The notes beneath the pieces are model-generated. The model had not been told where the DNA came from. It made no database searches and saw only the letters and a program-made list of their open reading frames with translations. Positions 8,411 to 16,814 of a stretch of DNA of 62,137 nucleotides are shown here, in pieces. Origin of the DNA: an uncultured Prevotella sp. (lineage in GTDB: Bacteria > Bacteroidota > Bacteroidia > Bacteroidales > Bacteroidaceae). The stretch spans positions 1 to 62,137 of the forward strand of contig CAAGGA010000125.1 in assembly GCA_900769275.1 (NCBI GenBank), given 5' to 3'. Made by a program: the position numbers and the translations under genes. Within the stretch, counting starts at the first letter, position 1. Each line of letters starts with the position of its first letter.

Positions 8411-8636
8411 ATGTGGTTGTGTTTTGGTGGCAGCCTTTGTAACTTTCGTATCGTATGTGAAACGTTTTTTTTTGAGGAGTAAATCTTTGTAGAAAGACTC
8501 GTAAACCGTGAGGGAAATCAGGATGATTTTTTGCTATTGTTATTTGTCGTCTCTTGTATTTTAGTTACGCGGATATGCTATTTGTATGCTAAAAGTTAAA
8601 AAACGTATAAAAACGCATATAAAAACATTTCCCTGC

Positions 8637-8667
8637 TTTGCAGTTTATGGATTTATTTATATCTTTG
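8637..8667 (+). promoter_or_regulatory. Promoter of gyrA
   Basis: TTTG (8637-8640), a 19-bp spacer and TATCTTTG (8660-8667). Transcription should start near 8673, leaving a leader of about 90 bases. Confidence 0.7.
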
Positions 8668-8679
8668 CATAATATTATA

Positions 8680-8735
8680 TTGGGGTGAAACGCTCAGAGG
8701 CTCTGAAATGCCCCGAAAACGGAGATTTACCCCAA
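8680..8735 (+). promoter_or_regulatory. Structured 5' leader of gyrA
   Basis: TTGGGGT (8680-8686) can pair with ACCCCAA (8729-8735), enclosing small CAGA/TCTG and CCG/CGG hairpins. The same GGGG can instead pair with CCCC at 8711-8714, so two folds exclude each other. No known RNA family is recognised. Confidence 0.4.
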
Positions 8736-8765
8736 AAGAACATTTATTAAAACAACTATCAGAGA

Positions 8766-11369
8766 ATGGATGAAACACAGACTATTGACCGTGACAGAAT
8801 AATTCAGGTCAATATTGAGGAAGAGATGCAGACTTCATATATCGACTATTCGATGTCGGTAATCGTGGCGCGTGCTCTCCCTGATGTCCGGGATGGATTC
8901 AAACCGGTTCACAGACGTATTCTTTACGGTATGCTCGGTATCGGCAATACCAGCAACAATCCTTATAAGAAATGTGCACGCGTGGTAGGTGAGGTGCTTG
9001 GAAAATACCATCCTCATGGCGACTCCTCAGTATATGGTGCTCTCGTACGCTTGGCGCAGGATTGGAATATGCGCTATACTCTCGTTGACGGACAGGGTAA
9101 CTTCGGTAGTATTGACGGTGATTCTGCTGCTGCCATGCGATACACGGAGTGCAGGCTTGCCAAGATGGGTGAGCATATCATGGATGACCTGGATAAGAAT
9201 ACGGTGGATATGGCGAATAACTTCGATGATACGCTTCAGGAACCTACCGTAATGCCTACGAAGATACCGAACCTCCTTGTCAACGGTGGCAACGGTATTG
9301 CCGTCGGTATGGCTACCAACATCCCTACGCATAACCTTGGCGAGGTCATAGACGGATGCTGTGCCTATATCGACAATCCAGACATTGATACGGACGGGCT
9401 GATGCAGCATATCAAGGCTCCGGACTTCCCAACGGGCGCATACATATACGGCATTCAGGGAGTGAAGGATGCTTATGAGACCGGTAGGGGACGTATCGTG
9501 ATACGCGCCAAGGCAGAGATAGAGAGCGATGACCTGCATGACAGGATAGTTGTGACAGAGATACCGTACGGTGTCAATAAGCAGCAACTCATAGAATATA
9601 TTGCAGAACTCGTCAAGGAGGGAAAGATTGACGGCATAAGCAATGTCAATGACGAGACCGGACGTCAGGGTATGCGCATCGTAGTGGACGTAAAACGCGA
9701 TGCCAATGCAAATGTCGTGATGAACAAACTGTTCAAGATGACAAACCTGCAGAGTTCTTTCTCCGTGAACTGCATCGCTTTGGTCAAGGGACGTCCTCGA
9801 CTGCTGACGCTGAAGGATTGTGTCAGATACTTTGTGGAGCATCGTCACGACGTCACCATACGCCGCACCAAATTCGAGAAAGCAAAGGCTGAGGCCCGTG
9901 CACATATTCTTGAGGGTCTGATTATTGCTGTAGATAATATAGACGAGGTAGTACGTATAATCCGTGCGTCCAAGAACCCGAGTGATGCTCAGCGTGCCTT
10001 GGAGCTGCGGTTCGAGATTGACGAGATACAGTCCAAGGCGATTGTCGATATGCGACTCTCACAGCTTACCGGACTGCGCGTGGATGAACTTCATGCAGAA
10101 TTCGATGAACTTCAGAAGCAGATAGCATATCTCCAGCAGATACTCGACGACCCGGAATTGTGCAAGAAAGTGATGAAGGACGAACTCCTTGAGGTGAAAG
10201 AGAAATACGGTGATGAACGTCGTACGGAAATCAAGTACACCAGTGAGGAGTTTAATCCCGAGGACTTCTACGCAAATGATGCCATGGTCATCACCATGAG
10301 TCATCTCGGATATATCAAGCGCACTCCTCTCGCTGATTACAAGAGCCAGAGCAAGGGTGGGGTAGGCTCACGCGGAACACGTACCCGTGAGGCAGACTTC
10401 ACGGAGCAGCTCTATGTTGCCAATGCGCACGATATGCTCCTCTTCTTCACGCGCAAGGGACGAGTTCATTGGCTCAAGTGCTATGAGATTCCCGAGGGCG
10501 CGAAAGACTCCAAGGGACGTGCCATACAGAATATGCTCGAATTGGAGATTGGTGATACGGTGAACGCAGTGTTGGGAATACAGAGCCACAAGTTCTCCGA
10601 TGCGGCATTCCTGCAAAGCCACAACGTGGTGTTCGCTACAAGGAACGGTATTGTCAAGAAGACACGACTGGCAGACTATTCCCATGTACGCTCCAAGGGT
10701 GTCATAGCCATCAACATCCTTGAGGGTGACGAGGTAGTGAACGTTGTACTGACAAACGGCAGTGACGAGATAATCCTTGCAAGCCGTAACGGAAAGGCCG
10801 TGAGGTTCAACGAGAATACCATCCGTACCATGGGACGTGTAAGCACAGGAGTGCGCGGAATGAACCTTGCCGCAGACGAAGACCCTGAGAATGTGGTGGT
10901 AGGAATGATTGCTGTCAATGACCCGGACAATGATACTATCATGGTAGTCAGTGACAAGGGTTACGGCAAGCGCACCAAGGTGGAGGATTACCGTATGACC
11001 AACCGCGGAACGAAGGGAGTAAAGACCTTGAATATCACGGAGAAGACAGGTAACCTCCTTGCCATCAACAATGTGCAGGACGATGAGGATCTCATGATAA
11101 TCAACAAGAGCGGTATTACCATCCGCTTCTCTGTGGCAAGCTGCCGTGTGATGAGCCGCGGTACACAGGGTGTCAGACTCATTGACCTCAAGAAGAAGAA
11201 TGACTATATAGCCAGTGTCTGCAAGGTAATGCATTTTGATGATGAAGAAGAGATGATAGAAGAAGGAGACGAGACTCCTGATTCAGAGATTGCAGATACT
11301 CAGACAACTCTGACCTCCGAGGAGGAATCTCCGGAGATGACAGATTCTCCTGATGGCATGACGGAATGA
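8766..11369 (+). CDS. gyrA: DNA gyrase subunit A
   Basis: 867 residues. GyrA cuts and rejoins DNA in the A2B2 gyrase that introduces negative supercoils. The N-terminal winged-helix/tower region contains YSMSVIVARALPDVRDGFKP and the active-site tyrosine in AAMRYTE (Tyr126). The quinolone region reads YHPHGDSSVYGALVR: Ser87 corresponds to E. coli Ser83, and Gly91 to Asp87. The coiled-coil and C-terminal pinwheel follow; QSKGGVG stands where the GyrA-box (QRRGGKG in E. coli) is expected. The last ~40 residues are strongly acidic. gyrB is not adjacent. The gene has its own promoter and a structured leader, and a 15-bp stem hairpin follows the stop. Confidence 0.95.
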   Translation: MDETQTIDRDRIIQVNIEEEMQTSYIDYSMSVIVARALPDVRDGFKPVHRRILYGMLGIGNTSNNPYKKCARVVGEVLGKYHPHGDSSVYGALVRLAQDWNMRYTLVDGQGNFGSIDGDSAAAMRYTECRLAKMGEHIMDDLDKNTVDMANNFDDTLQEPTVMPTKIPNLLVNGGNGIAVGMATNIPTHNLGEVIDGCCAYIDNPDIDTDGLMQHIKAPDFPTGAYIYGIQGVKDAYETGRGRIVIRAKAEIESDDLHDRIVVTEIPYGVNKQQLIEYIAELVKEGKIDGISNVNDETGRQGMRIVVDVKRDANANVVMNKLFKMTNLQSSFSVNCIALVKGRPRLLTLKDCVRYFVEHRHDVTIRRTKFEKAKAEARAHILEGLIIAVDNIDEVVRIIRASKNPSDAQRALELRFEIDEIQSKAIVDMRLSQLTGLRVDELHAEFDELQKQIAYLQQILDDPELCKKVMKDELLEVKEKYGDERRTEIKYTSEEFNPEDFYANDAMVITMSHLGYIKRTPLADYKSQSKGGVGSRGTRTREADFTEQLYVANAHDMLLFFTRKGRVHWLKCYEIPEGAKDSKGRAIQNMLELEIGDTVNAVLGIQSHKFSDAAFLQSHNVVFATRNGIVKKTRLADYSHVRSKGVIAINILEGDEVVNVVLTNGSDEIILASRNGKAVRFNENTIRTMGRVSTGVRGMNLAADEDPENVVVGMIAVNDPDNDTIMVVSDKGYGKRTKVEDYRMTNRGTKGVKTLNITEKTGNLLAINNVQDDEDLMIINKSGITIRFSVASCRVMSRGTQGVRLIDLKKKNDYIASVCKVMHFDDEEEMIEEGDETPDSEIADTQTTLTSEEESPEMTDSPDGMTE

Positions 11370-11380
11370 CGCAAGTCCAT

Positions 11381-11419
11381 ATATGACAGACGGGTAGGTT
11401 CCCGACCCGTCTGTCATAT
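11381..11419 (+). terminator. Hairpin after gyrA
   Basis: ATATGACAGACGGGT (11381-11395) is perfectly complementary to ACCCGTCTGTCATAT (11405-11419). There is no T-run after it. Confidence 0.65.
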
Positions 11420-11468
11420 ACTAAATACAACTACTTATGAATCATCTATTAACAAAACCTTTATTTTT

Positions 11469-12665
11469 ATGAAAAAGTTGTTTATCACAGCGATGGCGGC
11501 ACTTACAGTAGCCACGTCATTCGCACAGGACATTACAAAGCAGTTGAAAGGCAAGACTTATGACGAGGCTTCCGCCGTTCTCAACGCTGCTCTCTCAGGT
11601 CTCTCTGCCGAGCAGAAGGCAAAGGGTTATGGTATGCTCACGGACATTGCTTACAAGGATGCCTCCGCTGCTTTCGATACATACCAGCTCAACGGAGCGA
11701 CGGGCAAGAACGACCCTGTCAATTTCCAGAGTATCTACAATGCTGTCGAGAGCGCATGTCAGGCTGACATCTACGACAATGAGCCTAACGACAAGGGTAA
11801 GGTAGCACCGAAATTCCACAAGAAGAACCTTGATCGTCTGCAGAACCTCCGCGTGCTCCTTATCGTAGCAGGTCAGGAATGTCAGGAAAAAGAAGACAAT
11901 GACGGCGCAATGAAGTATTTCCGCAGTTATGTCAATTCTTCTAACAGTTCACTCTTCGCAGAGGTGGCAGGTAAGAAAGACCAAAATGCAGGCAACGTGT
12001 CACGTGTGCTGGCTTTCCTCTATGCCCAGAAAGAGGATTACGTGACAGCTCAGAAGTATGCAGAGATAGCCATGGCTGACACTGCCTCCGCAAAGGATTC
12101 CGAGGGTATATATGTCGCAATCCTTGAAAAGCAGTGCAAGACGCATGAGGACTCCCTGAATTTCATTGAGAAACTCAAGGAGATAGATTCTGAGAAGTAT
12201 TTCCCAAACATTGCATCCCTCTATGACCGTCTCGGTGAGAAAGAGAAAGCTACAAAGTTGCTTGACGATATCATCGCCGTCAATCCGAAGAATAAGATGG
12301 CGTGGGCAATCAAGGGTGAGAATGCCATGAATGCACGTGACTGGGATGGTGCTATCGCTGCATTCAAGAAGACTGTGGAGATAGACCCGGATTTCACTGC
12401 CGTATGGTTCAACCTCGGTGTATGTGCAAGTTCCAAGGGTTTTGACCTCAATGAGCAGCTCAGCAACAACGGCAGGATAACGACAGAGAATGCTGCCAAG
12501 GTCAAGGCAGTCCTCACAGAGGCCAAGGATTACTATGAGAAGGTTCAGCAATTAGATCCCGATCGCAAGGTTATCTCCAACTGGCCTTATCAACTCCGTA
12601 TGATATACAATGCCATCGGTGAGACGGAAAAGGCAGAAGCAATCACCAAGATGCTTGGTGAATAA
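11469..12665 (+). CDS. Exported tetratricopeptide-repeat protein
   Basis: 398 residues with signal peptide MKKLFITAMAALTVATSFAQ, so periplasmic or outer-membrane facing. Helical repeats fill the mature part. Clear TPR units are near residues 245-310, with FPNIASLYDRLGEKEKATKLL, then WAIKGENAMNARDWDGAIAAF (quoted as separate landmarks of the two units), and PDFTAVWFNLGVCASSKG. Such proteins act as scaffolds for other proteins; no enzymatic domain is visible. It follows gyrA by 100 bp but is separated by a hairpin, so it may have its own promoter, which I could not place. A very good terminator follows. Confidence 0.75.
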   Translation: MKKLFITAMAALTVATSFAQDITKQLKGKTYDEASAVLNAALSGLSAEQKAKGYGMLTDIAYKDASAAFDTYQLNGATGKNDPVNFQSIYNAVESACQADIYDNEPNDKGKVAPKFHKKNLDRLQNLRVLLIVAGQECQEKEDNDGAMKYFRSYVNSSNSSLFAEVAGKKDQNAGNVSRVLAFLYAQKEDYVTAQKYAEIAMADTASAKDSEGIYVAILEKQCKTHEDSLNFIEKLKEIDSEKYFPNIASLYDRLGEKEKATKLLDDIIAVNPKNKMAWAIKGENAMNARDWDGAIAAFKKTVEIDPDFTAVWFNLGVCASSKGFDLNEQLSNNGRITTENAAKVKAVLTEAKDYYEKVQQLDPDRKVISNWPYQLRMIYNAIGETEKAEAITKMLGE

Positions 12666-12741
12666 ACGGAATGGTGGGGAATTTATATATCCCTAAGTTC
12701 TCCAGATAGTTCCACCCCCTCTTCGCTTTTTGTCAGATGAG

Positions 12742-12788
12742 GGTATAAAAAAATCTCTCCTCAAAATTGAGGAGAGATTTTTTATACC
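12742..12788. terminator. Rho-independent terminator
   Basis: Perfect inverted repeat GGTATAAAAAAATCTCTCCTC with its complement around AAAATT, giving A-runs and T-runs on both sides. Works in both directions. Confidence 0.9.
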
Positions 12789-12874
12789 GTTTCCGGTTTA
12801 TGATAATAGAATCCACCCGTATGAACGATGAAATGGATACGTCATACGTTTTGTGTGGTCTGCGGAATGATAAA

Positions 12875-13036
12875 CTCAAATCGGCCATTAGACTATTATG
12901 CGCTAACAAACTTTCTTTTTGTCATCTGCCTTTCCGTTTTTCGGTTACAATGGAATCCTATTGCGCCCTCAAAACGTAGAGACATCTGTTCAAAAACAAG
13001 AGTTGTTATCATCATAACGCTAATGGCCGATTTGGG
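12875..13036 (-). mobile_element. 162-bp MITE-like element, copy 1
   Basis: Ends CTCAAATCGGCCATTAG and, inverted, CCCAAATCGGCCATTAG. The element is 162 bp, like the copies at 50643-50804 and 60475-60636, and about 96% identical by eye. On the minus strand it holds a 39-codon frame (13015-12896) starting MMITTLVFEQ and ending TKRKFVSA. No obvious target-site duplication. It fills most of the gap between the TPR terminator and ridA. Confidence 0.85.
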
Positions 13037-13058
13037 ATAATGGGATTCCGCAAAAGAC

Positions 13059-13436
13059 TTATTTGACGGCGATGCACTCTATCTCTATTCTGGCATTCTT
13101 CGGCAGAGTCTTGACAGCAACAGCGGAACGTGCTGGGAAAGGTGCTTCGAAAAACTCTGCATATACTTCGTTCATCTCTGCGAAATCTGACATGTCAGCA
13201 AGGAAAACTCCGGTTTTTACTATATGTGACATATCTGTGCCGGCTGCTTCAAGAATGTTCTTGATGTTCGTGAGTGACTGGCGGGTAAGTTCCTTGATTC
13301 CTCCTTCGGCAAAGTTGCCTGTGGCAGGGTCAATGGGAAGCTGCCCTGATACGTAGATTGTATTTCCGGCTTCTATGGCCTGACTGTATGGACCTATGGC
13401 TGCCGGTGCGTTTGGGGTTGTGATTTGCTTTTTCAT
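13059..13436 (-). CDS. ridA: RidA family enamine/imine deaminase
   Basis: 125 residues from MKKQITTPNAPAAIGPYSQA. RidA hydrolyses reactive 2-aminoacrylate and similar imines made by PLP enzymes, and works as a cytoplasmic trimer. Family marks are GPYSQA near residue 16, YVSGQLPIDP near 30, the conserved NIKNILEAAG, and the active-site arginine in PFPARSAVAV near 105, followed by RIEIECIAVK. The frame stays open 51 codons upstream to ATG 13589, encoding a basic segment starting MADNYLEYHREEYERKK. That segment looks like a separate small protein family read through into ridA. I chose the family-length start. Confidence 0.88.
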   Translation of the reverse strand: MKKQITTPNAPAAIGPYSQAIEAGNTIYVSGQLPIDPATGNFAEGGIKELTRQSLTNIKNILEAAGTDMSHIVKTGVFLADMSDFAEMNEVYAEFFEAPFPARSAVAVKTLPKNARIEIECIAVK

Positions 13437-13589
13437 AGTGATGTTATTGTCTTGAGATTTGGTATGTCTGTCTGTCGAAATGATATTTGCTTTCCTGCTC
13501 GGTGCATGGCTTTTCAATTTCTTGGAAATCCAAAGAGCCTTTTTCCTTTCGTATTCTTCTCGGTGATATTCAAGATAGTTGTCTGCCAT
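13437..13589 (-). other. In-frame upstream extension of ridA, possible small protein fusion
   Basis: 51 codons directly upstream of and in frame with ridA, no stop between. The start MADNYLEYHREEYERKK is basic and helical and resembles short Bacteroidales proteins that open with MADNYLE. Whether it is translated as a RidA N-terminal extension or is a decayed neighbour cannot be told. Confidence 0.4.
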
Positions 13590-13595
13590 TTGCTT

Positions 13596-13755
13596 AGGTA
13601 GGAGTGCAGAATTGTTTATTAATGATTATATTGGGTAGTGATGCAGTGTCAGAATGTGACATAAAGGAGTATGGCGATTTTACTCGACTGCTGTCACGTG
13701 CTGATAATGTGCAGTAGGCTGTGCAAGGATTATATAAAAACCTGCACACCTACTT
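13596..13755 (-). repeat. Composite intergenic repeat F-E, copy 1
   Basis: F part (from about 13596) contains TAGTGATGCAG. E part (13711-13755) reads GTAGGCTGTGCAAGGATTAT then ends CCTGCACACCTACTT. The same order and orientation recur at 15244-15475, on the other side of the DUF4270 gene. Confidence 0.6.
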
Positions 13756-15237
13756 GTCGTATGAACTATATATGACACTCATTTTAATATTGCTGTCACT
13801 ATCGAATCCCGGAACGAGACGCGTGCTTGTCAATGACATGTCGTGACTGACGCGTGACAGCACGGAGGAACCGTTGACAGTGCTGTAACTGGTCTCTACG
13901 GGAACAATGATAGCCTTGTTCCAATCAGGGAAGAGTGATGCATATTCAGCGTCTGACATAAGAGGATGAGACGATAGGTAATCCTTCTTTTTCTTTGACA
14001 TGAATGTCAGGATACTTGCAATATTTCCGAATGTATAGCCGTTGGCACTGGAATCATACGTGGTAAGGAATGATTTGCGATAGTCTGCCACCTCTCTGTT
14101 GGCGAAGAATGATTCGAATTCTTCGGCAGGAAGGAGAAGAAGTGTCTGCGGAATGGGCAAATCAAAGGGTTTCAGACTATTGTTGTTGATTCGTGATATG
14201 AATATACGGGCGGTGTTAAGTGTATCGGACTCATGTCCTTCCTCAACATCATCAACGGGGAGAGTCAATTTGGTATATAGACCGGATGGGGTCTTCAGAT
14301 ATGTACAGTTCTTGTCGTTTGCAAGCGTTTCGAGAATGCTGCGGTCTTGGATAATCTGTGTTTTCTGTATTACCTCCTCGGTGCCGGAGAAACAACTTAT
14401 TCCGGCATATACCGTGTCCTTTGTTTCTGTATCTGTGGTTTTCTCCCCGAGATACTTGAAATATATATTGAGTTGGGTGATGGCAATATTCGCCATTGAA
14501 CCGATACCGTTCGTTGACTCGATGTAGAATCCCGGGCATACGTTATTGGTAAAGGCAAGCGGATTTGCAAAATACTTTGGGTTCTCATAGTACTTGCGCA
14601 TGACATAGGTACCATAATTGTTGTATGTATTGCCGTCCTTGTCGGTATAGGGTTGGTTCAGCGGTATGAGGATGGATTTGTATGTGCCGCTGTTCCTGTC
14701 CTCTTCTGGTATGGAGAGGTCAAGTAATGAGTATGTGACAGACTTTTTCAGACCATTGTCACGGAGATAGCCGTTCTCTCTTGGAGAGAATGAAGAATAA
14801 TAGGTTTCCTTTTCGCTCATGGGGCGTGTCATCTCGTTCAAGGTACATTTCATGGCACATGTAGAGTCCCCGTATGAGTTTATGTAGAATAGGACGACTT
14901 CACAACTGTCAGCCGCAGGGTTTCCGTCTTTGTCCAATGACAGCAATTTGTCAATCTGTGGATATTCGTAGTTGTCAAGAGGTCTGAACTGTGTAGTATA
15001 GTTTCCTGTAATATAGGCTCCAGTCTCAGGATCCTTTATTCTGCCAAGGTATCCAGTGTTGGATCTTGATATGACAGAGTCAACCAGTACCGTCTCTGAT
15101 GCTATGTCAAATACCTTGGCACTGACATTGATGTTGTCATTTATATCAGTCAGTGAACTACCGATGCTTTCCGTAGTATCATCGCATGATATGGATATAA
15201 ATGGAAGCGCAAGAAGAGGCAATAGTATCTTTTTCAT
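13750..15237 (-). CDS. DUF4270 lipoprotein
   Basis: 495 residues from MKKILLPLLALPFISISCDD; the lipobox ISISC makes Cys18 the lipidation site, so an outer-membrane or periplasmic lipoprotein. The mature protein matches DUF4270, a Bacteroidetes-only family of unknown function: DDTTESIGSSL near the start, SRSNTGYLGRIKDPETGAY, and a C-terminal region with VPVETSYSTVNG and LVPGFDSDSNIKMSVIYS. The ATG at 15255 was rejected because its six extra codons come from the repeat and precede the signal peptide. It is downstream of the GT5-like gene, an arrangement I recall in other Bacteroidales. Both flanks carry copies of the same intergenic repeat. Confidence 0.82.
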   Translation of the reverse strand: MKKILLPLLALPFISISCDDTTESIGSSLTDINDNINVSAKVFDIASETVLVDSVISRSNTGYLGRIKDPETGAYITGNYTTQFRPLDNYEYPQIDKLLSLDKDGNPAADSCEVVLFYINSYGDSTCAMKCTLNEMTRPMSEKETYYSSFSPRENGYLRDNGLKKSVTYSLLDLSIPEEDRNSGTYKSILIPLNQPYTDKDGNTYNNYGTYVMRKYYENPKYFANPLAFTNNVCPGFYIESTNGIGSMANIAITQLNIYFKYLGEKTTDTETKDTVYAGISCFSGTEEVIQKTQIIQDRSILETLANDKNCTYLKTPSGLYTKLTLPVDDVEEGHESDTLNTARIFISRINNNSLKPFDLPIPQTLLLLPAEEFESFFANREVADYRKSFLTTYDSSANGYTFGNIASILTFMSKKKKDYLSSHPLMSDAEYASLFPDWNKAIIVPVETSYSTVNGSSVLSRVSHDMSLTSTRLVPGFDSDSNIKMSVIYSSYDK

Positions 15238-15243
15238 TGATAA

Positions 15244-15475
15244 GTAGGTGTGCATAATTAGTTTTACAATGATAGTATTGTATAGTGATGCAGGATTAGT
15301 ATATGGTTGTGGGTTAATAATGCTTGGCTGATGGAGGAGTTCTCCAAAGTTGAGACTAACCTATCCAAAAACCGACGACCTAAGACTCCAAACCAGATTA
15401 TCGACTGTTATCATGTACTGACAGCGCACCGTAGGCAGTGCAGGAGTTATATAAATCATTTCGCATGCCTACTTA
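15244..15475 (-). repeat. Composite intergenic repeat F-E, copy 2
   Basis: F part from 15244 (GTAGGTGTGCATAATTAG ... TAGTGATGCAG) and E part 15431-15475 (GTAGGCAGTGCAGGAGTTAT ... GCATGCCTACTTA). Longer than copy 1 by ~70 bp in the middle. The remaining 15476-15635 holds no gene that I recognise. Confidence 0.6.
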
Positions 15476-15635
15476 ATGTGTATATAAAAAAGATTTCACG
15501 CACATCAAGTCGTATGTATGGAGAGAGAGTAACGTCTGAACCCTGCTTGCGGAAGACGACCATGCTTTTGGTATGGCATGATTGTATGCGGAAATCATGG
15601 AAACCAGAGGTCTTTATGATGCAGACTTGGGATTG

Positions 15636-16424
15636 TCACTGGAACAGGGAATCGTAGAATTTGATATACGATTCACCGAAATCTTCACCCCTATAGGGAA
15701 GGTATCTTGCGTCTGACTCTTCCGCTATTTTCAATACTTCTTCATTTATTCCTTCCGAGGCCGCTATTACACCGTCAGAGTTGTCTATTGCGATGCGTGC
15801 AAGATCAGTGTTGGTAAACACATCATTATAGTCCGCAAGGCTTTCTACGGTGATGTTCTTGAAAGCTATACGTTGCTTTATATCATTCTCTAACGGTGCG
15901 TCTGGTTCATCAGAGAAGAGTGAGGTGATTATTTTGGAATTGTTTACGGCAGGCTCATCCTTATATGCCCGCTTTATATATAGGGGCACCAGATAACTCA
16001 TCCATCCCTGACAATGGATTATATCGGGAGACCACCTAAGTTTCTTCATGGTCTCAATTACGCCTCGTGCAAAAAATATTGCTCTTTCGGCACAATCCTG
16101 TGTGACAGCACTTTCTTTCCTGCTTTTATAGAAATATTCTTCATTGTCTATGAAATAGACTTGTATCTTGGTCTGGGGAATGCTTGCAACCTTAATTATA
16201 AGAGGATGGTCTGTTTCATTTATGACAATATTCATTCCTGACAGGCGTTGAACTTCGTGCAATTGTCCGCGACGCTCGTTGATATCACCCCATTTCGGCA
16301 TGAAAGTTCTTATTTCACATCCGTGGTCTTGTGCGTTCTGGGGGGCTTTACGTCCCATGATGGATAGGTGTGACTCTGCGGTGTAAGGAGCAATCTCGTG
16401 GTTAATGAACAATATTTTTTTCAT
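15636..16424 (-). CDS. Short glycogen/starch synthase-like protein (GT5 N-terminal domain only)
   Basis: 262 residues. MKKILFINHEIAPYTAES matches the N-terminal Rossmann domain of GT5 glycogen synthases, where ADP-glucose-dependent glucan elongation occurs, and DIIHCQGWMSYLVPLYIK matches the conserved HxHDW-like region (here HCQGW). The protein stops after one domain, while classical GlgA is ~480 residues. This short form is common in Bacteroidetes and is usually annotated glycogen/starch synthase, but without the nucleotide-sugar C-terminal domain its activity is doubtful. Upstream of DUF4270, with a promoter about 100 bp above its start. Confidence 0.75.
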   Translation of the reverse strand: MKKILFINHEIAPYTAESHLSIMGRKAPQNAQDHGCEIRTFMPKWGDINERRGQLHEVQRLSGMNIVINETDHPLIIKVASIPQTKIQVYFIDNEEYFYKSRKESAVTQDCAERAIFFARGVIETMKKLRWSPDIIHCQGWMSYLVPLYIKRAYKDEPAVNNSKIITSLFSDEPDAPLENDIKQRIAFKNITVESLADYNDVFTNTDLARIAIDNSDGVIAASEGINEEVLKIAEESDARYLPYRGEDFGESYIKFYDSLFQ

Positions 16425-16814
16425 TTTTGCATTTTCTGAGTGGCCTGACAGTTCATCATAGCATTGCGCAGTGCTTATTCAGATGAAAGCCATTGCCTGT
16501 GATTGATATCAATAAACTTTGTGCAAAGTTACAAAAAAAACAGGGAAAAACCGCAAAAAGTGTGTGAGTTTACAGTTAATTAACGGAAATCACACGCCTT
16601 TTACGGCTTTTCCCCGATATGTTTGTATGGTCGGGTCGATGTTTTGGTTGGAAATTCCTGATTTATGCTGTAGCTGCATGGTTGCGGAAAATACGTTTGG
16701 AGACGTTAGTGTAACTTCCTTTGTGGAAGATACCGAAAGCCTTTACCGACCTCCGATTAACCGCATTTCCGAATACTCTGAATGATTGTAGCCTGCACGA
16801 CAGCAATCTTTCCT
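16425..16814. other. Intergenic region
   Basis: 390 bases between the GT5-like gene and mmdC. It holds the GT5-like promoter at 16524-16557 and a GTGTGA/TCACAC pair 22 bases apart near 16561-16595. No coding signal or terminator is visible after mmdC. Confidence 0.5.
16524..16557 (-). promoter_or_regulatory. Promoter of the GT5-like gene
   Basis: Minus-strand TAACTTTG (16524-16531) and TTTG (16554-16557), 22-bp spacer. Leader of about 95 bases. Confidence 0.55.

Noticed and set aside
9027..9905. Long minus-strand open frame (292 codons) inside gyrA
   Set aside because: Antisense to a clear gyrase domain with good codon structure in the plus frame; no promoter or family features.
12871..13040. 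Target-site duplication next to the MITE ends
   Set aside because: Flanks of the three copies (TAAA/ATAA, TTAA/TTTA, TTAT/TTTC) do not match within each copy.
15307..15657. 116-codon plus frame above the GT5-like gene end
   Set aside because: It runs through the composite repeat and into the antisense of the GT5-like gene; no recognisable protein features.
16561..16600. GTGTGA-N22-TCACAC as a CRP-type site
   Set aside because: Spacing is far wider than the 6-bp centre of CRP sites; at most a weak hairpin.
16519..16785. 88-codon plus frame between the GT5-like gene and mmdC
   Set aside because: Starts inside the promoter of the opposite gene and has no family-like sequence.
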